Source of the DNA: Macrostomum hystrix | Lineage: Eukaryota; Platyhelminthes; Macrostomidae | Length of the DNA: 64,000 bases | Reading direction: 5' to 3' | Assembly: GCA_950097015.1 (NCBI GenBank) | Contig: CATNEN010000039.1 | Location: 9,223,501-9,287,500, forward strand | Shown: one piece after another, positions 28,392 through 38,700 of the stretch | Layout: every line of letters begins with the position of its first letter | How positions within the stretch are numbered: the first letter of the stretch is position 1 | Made by a program: the position numbers and the translations under genes | The notes under the pieces: model-generated | Told to the model about the DNA's origin: nothing | Database searches by the model: none | The model's input: the letters and a program-made list of their open reading frames with translations, nothing else

Positions 28392-28980
28392 ATTCCATCA
28401 TCGCGGACGGCAGAACATAGAAGTGAAAGGGGCCAATGTGCATTATATTTAACTGGGTGCTTGTATGCGGTGATTATAAATATCGATAGGTTGAGCAATT
28501 GTTGTGTACGGGGTTCAACTATGAAACCAACTCGTCGAACTCTACTTTTTCATTATCTGCTGACTCTTTTGCTTTCGGTATACAGGTATACTACAGTTAG
28601 TAGTATGGTGAGGATTATATTTAGTTTCGTTAGGTATAACCCACTTTGCAATCTTTCGCCTATTATTGCTCTTTTGTAGCTCTGAAGAAAAACACCGCAT
28701 TCATTGCCTTGTTTGTATCGGAAAATGAATTATCAAATTCTTCTTTTGAGTTGCGCTGCTAAAAATAGACTTGCTTCTTGCTTTTAGGTTTTGCTTTTTC
28801 ATATTTTTAAACGATAGTTAACAAACATTTCTTGAAATTAAATGTCTTCGCCAAAATTGCATATTTTTGTTTTAACTTTCGTTTACAGAATGAACATTGC
28901 CCACATATGTTTATTATCAGCGTAATATAGTTTTATGTTTATTAATGCTAATATGTCTGAGCTAAACATTATTCATCCCA
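28392..28980 (+). other. Possible terminal non-coding exon of the thiolase gene, then intergenic DNA
   Basis: An acceptor-like TTACTTTTCAG at 28381-28391 precedes ATTCCATCATCGCGG. If spliced to the fourth thiolase exon, this would be the last exon and almost entirely 3' UTR. The rest has no recognisable gene. Confidence 0.35.
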
Positions 28981-29345
28981 TTTCATTTTCCACATCCCAT
29001 ACCTTAATTTAAGGATTTTCATTTCTCTCATTCATTTTGTTTATCCCACCGGTTTTAAACTTCTCACATCCCATCCCCTAATCCCACAGTGTAACATTTC
29101 TCTTATCACATTCCTTAATCCCACCGTATAAGATTAATCCTATCCTGTTTCTTGATTCCACTATTAAAAGTTTCTCCTACCTCTTACCTTTATCCCACCG
29201 TTTAACATTTATTGCATCTTATAAACTTATCCCACCGTTAATATTTTTTCATTACATACCCATATATTACTATATTTCTCCCATCCCATTCCTTTATCCC
29301 CACCGTTAAAGCTTCTCTCATTCATTTCCATGGTTTTCCTATTAG
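28975..29345. repeat. Degenerate TTCTC/CCCATCC/CCACCGTT repeat
   Basis: Imperfect units of about 35-45 bp with CATTTCTC, CATCCCAT, CTTAATCCCACCGTT recur with heavy divergence. It resembles a decayed minisatellite in the upstream region of the GOLGA7-like gene. Confidence 0.6.
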
Positions 29346-29540
29346 TCTTCGAACTCCTTTCATCCGTGGATCCTACCAAGCTCCCTTAATAGTTCATAGT
29401 ACATCACCTTTATATTACGAGTACAAAGAAATTAGCTACTCAGAGTCAGCTAACGTCTCGCTATTACTTGCAGTAGTTAGTAACTTCAAGCTACCGCACA
29501 CACAGCGTGGCATTGAGAGAAAACTGAAATCATAAGCGGA

Positions 29541-31372
29541 ATGGGATCGCGGCCAACCGCCGCTCCGGTGGGTCACGGTAGCAGCAGCAGCGGCTCCAAG
29601 GTGTACGTTCAACGCGACTACAGCCAGGGCCTGAGCTTGCGCTATTCAACCGCCATGCCGGCGCAGCTGCGCGATCGCATGCCGGAGGACCTGTTCGAGG
29701 CTGCCATTGTTAATATCAACCAGATTCTGGCCGGCGCCGAGGCTGGCTCGTTTGGCGTCTACGCTGAGAGCTGCTTTGCCTGCCTCACTGGCTACCTGAT
29801 CTATCTGTGCATGGACTCGCATTATGAGAGAGTGAGTGGCTTTAAAATATATCGCGATTTAAGTATCTACTCAAATCATATGAATGTATTCAACGAACTG
29901 GTCCAGTACTGGACTAGTATACTAGTATACTGATTTAGATTAAGCGGCCAGGCACACAGCATGCAAATATTCATTCACAAGTCAAGTCGATAACACTCGA
30001 ACTTACTTGACCAGCTAACTCCAGAGCCCACAAATGTATACATTGACAAGCGGAGTTTTAACACATTGTACATTGACCAGCAAAGCCTAGCACATACGAC
30101 TGTACATTGACTAGCCAAGCCTAGCACGCATGAATGTACATTGACTTGTTAACCCCAGCATGCATGAATGTACATTGACCAGCCAAGCCCAGCATGCACG
30201 AATGTACATTGACCAGCCAAGCCTAGCATACATGAATGTACATTGACCAGCCAAGCCTAGCATACATGAATGTACATTGACCAGCCAAGCCTAGCATGCA
30301 CGAATGTACATTGACTAGCCAAGCCTAGCATACATTAATGTACATTGACCAGCCAAGCCTAGCATACATGAATGTACATTGACCAGCCAAGCCTAGCATA
30401 CATGAATGTACATTGACCAGCCAAGCCTAGCATGCACGAATGTACATTGACCAGCCAAGCCCAGCATGCACGAATGTACATTGACCAGCCAAGCCTAGCA
30501 TACATTAATGTACATTGACCAGCCAAGACTAGCATGCACGAATGTACATTGACCAGCCAAGCCTAGCATGCACGAATGTACATTGACCAGCCAAGCCTAG
30601 CATACATTGATGTACATTGACCAGCCAAGCCTAGCATACATGAATGTACATTGACCAGCCAAGCCTAGCATACATGAATGTACATTGACCAACCAAGCCT
30701 AGCATGCACGAATGTACATTGACCAGCCAAGCCTAGCATGCACGAATGTACATTGACCAGCCAGGCCTAGCATACATGAATGTACATTGACCAGCCAAGC
30801 CTAGCATACATTGATGTACATTGACCAGCCAAGCCTAGCATGCACGAATGTACATTGACCAGCCAGGCCTAGCATACATGAATGTACATTGACCAGCCAA
30901 GCCTAGCATGCACGAATGTACATTGACCAGCCAAGCCTAGCATGCACGAATGTACATTGACCAGCCAGGCCTAGCATACATGAATGTACATTGACCAGCA
31001 AAGCCTAGCATACATGAATGTACATTGACCAGCCAAGCCTAGCATGCACGAATGTACATTGACCAGCCAAGCCTAGCATACATGAATGTACATTGACCAG
31101 CTAAGTAACACAGGCGAATGTATAGACGAACAGAAGAACGCAATTTATGTACTTTGACAAGCTGAGCCTAATACAGTTTAAGATTACGTTGATCAAGGGT
31201 ATCTTAATAAAATGATAACCCCCGCTGCAAACTTTAATCCACGCAGAGCCTGAAAGAAGTTCGTCAGCTAATAGAAGAGTACAATCGCACTGTATTCATG
31301 CCGCGTCGGTTAATGATGGTTGATCCAAGCGAGCGCGGCCTTCGTGTCATTGAAGTTGTGTTGCTGAATTGA
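29541..31372 (+). CDS. GOLGA7: GOLGA7 / Erf4-family palmitoyltransferase cofactor
   Basis: GOLGA7 (GCP16) partners a DHHC enzyme (ZDHHC9 in mammals, Erf2 in yeast) at the Golgi to palmitoylate Ras and other proteins. Exons 29541-29831 and 31247-31372 join in phase 0 into 138 residues, matching the about 137 of the family. The core shows KVYVQRDYSQGLSLRYS near residue 20, PAELENR-like PAQLRDRMPEDLF, the cysteine-bearing SCFACLTGYLIYLCMDSHYE that corresponds to the acylated segment of the family, and the C-terminal signature DPSERGLRVIE. The N-terminus has a small serine/glycine-rich extension (GSSSSGS). The ATG is the first in frame before the conserved core. The single intron is mostly a 34-bp array. 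Confidence 0.95.
30020..31100. repeat. 34-bp minisatellite in the GOLGA7 intron, about 32 units
   Basis: The unit is AATGTACATTGACCAGCCAA then GCCTAGCATACATG, with two main variants ending CATACATG or CATGCACG in irregular alternation. The edges (from 29960 and to 31150) are decayed units. It fills most of the 1.4-kb intron. Confidence 0.97.
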
Positions 31373-31955
31373 GGCTCGTCAAGAATTTTGTCGCTAGTGC
31401 AATTTTTCAGTTTGATAAAACACGCAATTTTGTTGCCAAGTGTCTGTGTGAACACCCCGTACAGAATTTTATTTGAAATTGTTGTATTATTAGAGTTGCG
31501 ATTGACTCTAAGCAATTGATATTTACTATTAACCAATGTTTGCTGTGCAATCAATCATTTGATCTTTTCACTTTAGATGGGGCGGACTTTAGTTGTTTTT
31601 GTTTCAAAAGAGCTAATTCAATCATGTTTTATCTTGTCTACTCATAGTATTTCATCTAGGGTATGCAGAACATTGAATGCTTTTCTTAGCAATTTGTAAA
31701 TTTTACAATGCAAGCCTACCAGCTTTGGTCTCAAATACCAGCGCTAGCTTTTTGCATCGCAAAGTCTTGTTTTTACCAATCGGCTCATAGTATTTTAACA
31801 AAGCATGACAGCTGTAACTTGGCGCTGAGCACCTGAGTAAGTGACCTACCACCGTACTGCGCAGCATTTTACACGTCGATTCAAACTTAAAAAAGTTGGT
31901 CTAGTACTGTCTAATTGATTTCTCTTTTTCCACTTTGTGTATCAGAACAATAATT
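31373..31955. other. GOLGA7 3' flank, no further gene seen
   Basis: AT-rich sequence that probably includes the 3' UTR. No canonical AATAAA stands out and no motif-bearing frame was found. Confidence 0.45.
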
Positions 31956-31979
31956 ACATAGCTTCTTCAGGAATTAGTG

Positions 31980-32570
31980 ACTGTTTTCCGGAATCGACAA
32001 GTGATGACTGTTTCCTGAAACCTTACTTGTTGCAGTTTCCTGAAGAGTTATTTTATGGCTGTTTCCTGGAATCGAACGTTATCTGGTGGTTGTTTCATGG
32101 AATCCTTCTTACTGAACTTTGATAGTGTCTTCTCCCTGGAATCAGAAGTGCTGTTTTGGTTGTTTCCTGGAATCCGTGGAGCCGTGGCCTAGTGGTTAGG
32201 GCGTCAGACTCAGGACTTGAAGGTCCATGGTTCGACTCCCGGACCGGGCGGCGACCTGTGTCCTTGAGCAAGGCACTTAACCACGTATTGCTCCAGTTCA
32301 CCCAGCTGTGATTGGGTACCAGCGCAAGCTGGGGAATAGAAAGGGTGGAGTGGCGACCCCCCACAGTAACTCTGTGACAGCCGTACACAGTCTCGGATGC
32401 GCCGCGCACTCACTGCGGCTGTGCCTTGACTGTACATCTGGCAAAAACTGGCTGCTTGCAGCCTGCCAGGTGTAGTTCTATTCTATTCCATTCCTGGAAT
32501 CCAAAGTGGTATGTTGGCTGTTTTCTGGAATCAGTAATTGACTGTTTTCTTAGAATCTAAAGTGATGCGT
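31980..32570. repeat. Degenerate CTGTTTCCTGGAATC repeat, interrupted by a SINE
   Basis: Copies of CTGTTTCCTGGAATC spaced roughly 30-40 bp run from 31980 to 32175 and resume at 32491-32570. The gap is exactly the SINE at 32176-32490, so the repeat predates the insertion. Confidence 0.75.
32176..32490 (+). mobile_element. Full-length tRNA-derived SINE, family 1, with 12-bp TSD
   Basis: The head has a box A in GTGGCCTAGTGGTTAGG (32184-32200) and a perfect box B GGTTCGACTCC at 32229-32239, so RNA polymerase III could transcribe it. The body contains CCTTGAGCAAGGCACTTAAC, a phrase I recall from other metazoan SINEs. The tail is (TTCTA)n. It is flanked by the direct repeat TTCCTGGAATCC at 32164-32175 and 32491-32502. 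This is the best-preserved of the three copies. Confidence 0.9.
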
Positions 32571-32763
32571 TACCTGTTTGGTTAGACTAGCTCAGAAAAT
32601 ATTTTAGCCTTTCAAATCCCCATTGAAATCAAACTGGCTTCTTATTTTCAGACACTCTAAATATTCTACAGTCAGATTATTAAAAAGTATCGACAAATTA
32701 AGCGGCTAATTGCGTGTAGAGAGGTGTCGCCCCTTCCGAGTGACCCTCTAGACATTGTCGGCC

Positions 32764-35700
32764 ATGTCAACAGCCGAGCAGCTGCCTAGTGGCGGCCAGC
32801 GGCCATTGAACTGCCTCGTGGCTGTTGAGGATGCCAGGGTGTTCAACCAGGGCACTCTGTACATGAGCCACGCGCTGCCAGCTTATGTGCGCCCGTTTCT
32901 GGCCTGCCTGAGGCGCGTCGCCGGTCACGGAGCCGTCCTGGCCTACACCGCTCTGACTTTCAATCGCGAACAGGACGGACGCGATTTTCGATGTTTAACA
33001 CCGCAACCGCTGGCCGCCGAGGAGGACCTGCTGCGCCGCCTGGCCGAGCTGAAATTTGTTCGCTACCCGGACCCAACTCGAACTGAACGGGTGCGCCAGT
33101 GCCGCTGTGGCCTTTGCCTTACTTACTTACTTACTACTGGCGGGGGGCGAGACGCCGCGAATAGGCCGCGAGGCCCCTATCGCAACCCCAAGGTAAAAGG
33201 AAGGTGGCCTCAGCCTTGGGGGTGCGCCCACCCCACGCCAGCAGTCGGCAGGTTCGCCGGGGAGGCGTCGGCGACCTTCATCCGGCCGGTGTCACGGATG
33301 AAGGCGCGAAATAAGGCCTTTGCCTTATACGAGGCTTGTCCGGGATAATAATAATTGCAGGAGGGCTGCGGGCAATGTCACATCTCTTGGTGACACTAGA
33401 CTGGCAGCCAGCGAAGAGGCAGTTCCGCTCATTTCGCTGACTCCTGAGCACACACGCACACAGATACTGTACGCAGGCACACACACACACAGGTGTGTAC
33501 ATCTGCCCTGACTTTCTCATCGTTAGGCAGTGTACACTTTCACTGTGCCTTGGAGGTTGGCCCTCAAGGGCGTAAATTGCGCGACAAGCCCCCAAAGCCT
33601 TTTCTCCACGGCTACGTTCCAAATGTATGTGGCCTCGCCGCGGAATCGAGCTCAGGCACCTTGACGCAAGAGGCAAACCGGAGAGTAGTCTGTTGCTAAT
33701 TTTCTTGTTGAGGATTTTGCGAGCGACTTACTAAACGCCCGCAACAAGTAAAAGCAAGTGCCAATACTTTCCGGACACGGCCTTCGTTGTTGGAATGCCA
33801 TGAAAGACTGTGGGAGATCGGAGTGCCAAAGTCCTTGAGCTCGATTTCGCACGAATCGATGCCACTATTGAAATGCCCAAAAATGGCATTCTTTATATCT
33901 CTAGGACTCACAGTTCTTGCTGTTAAGCTAAGAAGTTTCATTCAACTGTTGCAGTCTCTATATCAGCGCATTATTCTCCCACCTCTCCAGATTCCTGTCG
34001 ATCATCTGGCCCGGCTGCTCTCGGAGGCCAATAGATCGAATGGAGCCCCTTGTCACCTGTTGCTCATCATTCATTCTCGACTGGAGGACAATTTGGACAA
34101 GCTCAAGCCTGCGCTCGAACCACTGGCCTCGCTAACAATTATTTCGCCTAGGCGGAACGATCAACTAACGGAACTGTTTAAGCTGGTTAATGGGGCCGGC
34201 GATTTGGGCGATTCCGGAGTTCCGCCGCATCCCAAATGGGAGCTGGTTCTGGTGCCCAGGTGCATCCGGTTCTCGCCACCGCCACCGCCTCCGCAGCCGC
34301 AGCTACCGGCGCCGCAGACTTTGCCTCAACCAGCACTAACATCACAGTTGCAGGTGAGATTACCCTACCTCTAGTGCCTAACCCACCTCTAGTGTCCCAC
34401 CTCCTGCGCCTACCCCACCTCCAGTGCCTACCCCAACTCTAGTACCTACCCCACCTCCTGAGCCCACCCACCCCAGTGCCTACCCCACCTCCTGCGCTCA
34501 CCCCACATCCAGTGCCTACCCCACCTCCAGTCTACCTTACCTCCAGCGCTTTGTTATTCCCAGCTCACCTATATTTGCTAGTCTAATATCCTGGGATTTC
34601 CTATCAGGCCGCCCAGCCGCTCGCATCGGCGGTCCCAACGCCAACAGCGGCTTCCATAGCTGGCCGTCTAGTGTGGAGCGGCCAGCTGCAGTTCAGCAAG
34701 CCGGAGCTGTGCCCGGTGACTGCGGTGCAGTTTGTTCAGCTAGGCAGCTGGACCGCCGACTGGAGCTTCCGCTGCTTCGATCATCCGCGGCCCAGCGCAA
34801 CCTGCGCCCTGTTGAAGCCGGACATTGCTCAGGCCATCGAGCTGCTACCGCAGAGCGTCGGTCGGGATCGGGTACTGGTGCGGCCGGCAACGAAAACTGA
34901 GGTGTCTCCGCTATTAAAACTATTCGAATCCGCTAATAGCGGCAGTTCAACTCAGGTGAGTTTCTATGGGCGCTTTTAGATTCAATTACCTCTGCACTTT
35001 TTATACTAATTAATTAATAAGCTTTCCGAACGTTTGCCTCTCGTACCGAGGTCCCTGAGCTCCTGTGTGTGCGTGTGTGCTCAGAAGTCAACGGGTCTTC
35101 TGTCACCAAATACATAAGTCTGGGCAGATGTACACCACTGCTTTATATATCAGTTACTGTTTTAACGCAATGCGCAACGAAAAAATAGTTAACAATAGCG
35201 TACTGACCATCATTATTAATTAAAATATTCGCCGTAACAGTTTATTTTCTAAGTTCTTAAATAGGTAATTAAAACAAAAAGATGTAAAAAGTTTTTTGTA
35301 CTTTGGACGAATATTTTGTGTCCACCATTGAAAAGCAGATTTTTGCACGCCTCAAATGTCTATGGCTAAGAGGCGCCAAAAATCGTACATCATCAAGTTA
35401 TCAGTTGCATCATTGTAAGTTTCTACATGTAATTATTTGGATTTCACTTCTTGCTGGATGCGCTTCGACGTCTAAAGGTCTTGGTCTCAATGTCAGACTC
35501 CTTGTAAGGTTCCTCTTCAGATTCAAACGGCTCCTGTAGACTATCGCCTGCGATTTCCTCCAGCATCGATTCGCCAGTCTCGTCTTGTGTGGCCTGATTG
35601 CTAGCTGCCTAATTGAGGGCCAGCAATGTCATCGCCAGCGCCAGAAGCAGACTCAGTCGGATCCCTTGCTTGGCCATGTCACTCGAAAGGAAGCGTCACT

Positions 35701-38700
35701 CGTTTCAGTTAATTGTTGCTTGCCTGAGCACATCTTTTTATAGCGAATTTTGTTGGTCTTGATTGAAAATGCGCGTCCACACGTTGATGCTGCCCCGCGT
35801 CTGCTCGGTTAGTTAATTGTGCAAACTCTCGGTATGGTCTAAGCAGGCTTCTGGTCATGCTTTCTTACTTCTAGCTGGAGAGAAACTATCATTCTATAAT
35901 CTCGGGCCTGACCTATTTCTATTCACATTCTTATCTAGGCCTCTGTATGCCTCATCACATTTTCTGTCGTTCTCCAATGCATTGAAGAGCAGCTATGGCC
36001 AAGTTTTAGGCAATTTAGAATTATGACAGAGCTTTCTTTCTGTCGCCTGTTATTTAGCATTTTGGCAAGGAGTGTTTTCTGGCATTTATCTCTAAGCCTC
36101 TTTGTGTAATTGCCATTGACTAGGTTTGTAGTCAATGGCAACAAACCAATGGCAACAAACCATAGTACATGGTCGAGTGTAGCTCAATGGGAGTGGCTGC
36201 TACTGCAGCAAATGGGGATTCCTAACGTGATTGACTTTATTCTCGACTTAGCTGACAAAAGCAATATTTGACAACGTAAAACTTGACGAATGGACTTCCA
36301 AATGTTAATGATAGCCAATCGTGATTTTAGCCAAAATACAATTTCCTATCCGGCTCATTGTGGCAGCAGTCGCAGCCGCGTCCTCTCTACAGTCAGGAGC
36401 TGTTAAATCCGCATCGCAGAGCACAAACTATTCGTAAAGATGAGCGCAATGATAATCAGAAAACAGGGCCCAGCGCAGAGTGGCCAGATTTTCGCGCGGA
36501 CAGAGAGCGGCATCTTGCGTCACCGTCGTGTTCCTTGAATGCGGCTAGTCCAGACAGATTCTATCTGGCTAAATACTGGCGCATGCAGTTCTTCACCGCC
36601 GGCTCATTGGGGCTGCGCACTCATCCGTCTGTGCCGCCGGCCTGCGCGCCTTTGAAGGACGGAGCTGTAAACAATGCTGGCAGTGTGTCTTTATGTTTGT
36701 GTCTGCTTTTAGCAATCGCTACTAAAGTAAATAAGCAGTACGGCCTGGTCAATAATGTTTCCACTTCCTAGTTACGTCTTTATCAAGTTTCTCGCTCTAT
36801 GTGAAATGAAGGTTAAACAGATTGCCGAAATATTGCTTATTAATAATCTTCGAGATTTGAGCGGGGGGTGCGTAGCAGAGCGGTTAACGTGTTTGCCTCT
36901 CTCACCAGTCACCAGAGTTCACGAGCTCGCTTCCGCGTCGAGGTCAAGTTTATTTAAGTCGCCAGCCTCGAAAAAATGACTTAAGCGACTTTTTGTACAA
37001 CTTACGCCCTAAGAGCCAAGTCTAAAGGTATAGTTAAAGTGTACACTTCCTGAAAATCGAAAATTCACGCCAGATGTACACCCATGTGAGTGAGTGCGTT
37101 TGTATCCAGGGGCAGTGTATTGTGCAGAAATAGTGGACTTAATAAGGGCGACAGTTCATGGGTGTAGCTTCTGTAATAGTGGACTTTAAGGCGACAGCTC
37201 TTGGGTGTAGCTTCTGTAATAGTGGACTTTGAGGCGACAGTTCTTGGGTGTAGCTTCTGTAATAGTGGACTTTGAGGCGACAGTTCTTGGGTGTAGCTTC
37301 TGTAATAGTGGACTTTGAGGCGACAGTTCTTGGGTGTAGCTTCTGTAATAGTGGACTTTGAGGCGACAGCTCTCGGGTGTAGCTTCTGTAATAGTGGACT
37401 TTAAGGCGACAGCTCTTGGGTGTAGCTTCTGTAATAGTGGACTTTGAGGCGACAGTTCTTGGGTGTAGCTTCTGTAATAGTGGACTTTGAGGCGACAGTT
37501 CTTGGGTGTAGCTTCTGTAATAGTGGACTTTGAGGCGACAGCTCTTGGGTGTAGCTTCTGTAATAGTGGACTTTGAGGCGACAGCTCTTGGGTGTAGCTT
37601 CTGTAATAGTGGACTTTGAGGCGACAGTTCTTGGGTGTAGCTTCTATAATAGTGGACTTTGAGGCGACAGCTCTCGGGTGTAGCTTCTGTAATAGTGGAC
37701 TTTGAGGCGACAGTTCTTGGGTGTAGCTTCTGTAATAGTGGACTTTGAGGCGACAGTTCTTGGGTGTAGCTTCTGTAATAGTGGACTTTGAGGCGACAGT
37801 TCTTGGGTGTAGCTTCTGTAATAGTGGACTTTGAGGCGACAGTTCTTGGGTGTAGCTTCTGTAATAGTGGACTTTGAGGCGACAGTTCTTGGGTGTAGCT
37901 TCTATAATAGTGGACTTTGAGGCGACAGCTCTTGGGTGTAGCTTCTGTAATAGTGGACTTTGAGGCGACAGTTCTTGGGTGTAGCTTCTGTAATAGTGGA
38001 CTTTGAGGCGACAGTTCTTGGGTGTAGCTTCTGTAATAGTGGACTTTGAGGCGACAGTTCTTGGGTGTAGCTTCTGTAATAGTGGACTTTGAGGCGACAG
38101 CTCTCGGGTGTAGCTTCTGTAATAGTGGACTTTGAGGCGACAGTTCTTGGGTGTAGCTTCTGTAATAGTGGACTTTGAGGCGACAGTTCTTGGGTGTAGC
38201 TTCTGTAATAGTGGACTTTGAGGCGACAGCTCTCGGGTGTAGCTTCTGTAATAGTGGACTTTGAGGCGACAGTTCTTGGGTGTAGCTTCTGTAATAGTGG
38301 ACTTTGAGGCGACAGTTCTTGGGTGTAGCTTCTATAATAGTGGACTTTGAGGCGACAGCTCTTGGGTGTAGCTTCTGTAATAGTGGACTTTGAGGCGACA
38401 GCTTTTGGGTGTAGCTTCTGTAATAGTGGACTTTGAGGCGACAGTTCTTGGGTGTAGCTTCTGTAATAGTGGACTTTGAGGCGACAGTTCTTGGGTGTAG
38501 CTTCTGTAATAGTGGACTTTGAGGCGACAGCTCTTGGGTGTAGCTTCTGTAATAGTGGACTTTGAGGCGACAGCTCTTGGGTGTAGCTTCTGTAATAGTG
38601 GACTTTGAGGCGACAGCTCTTGGGTGTAGCTTCTATAATAGTGGACTTTGAGGCGACAGCTCTTGGGTGTAGCTTCTGTAATAGTGGACTTTGAGGCGAC

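Noticed and set aside
36358-36771. 137-codon open stretch
   Set aside because: It needs a TTG start, has no motif or promoter, and lies in an intron between SINE copies.
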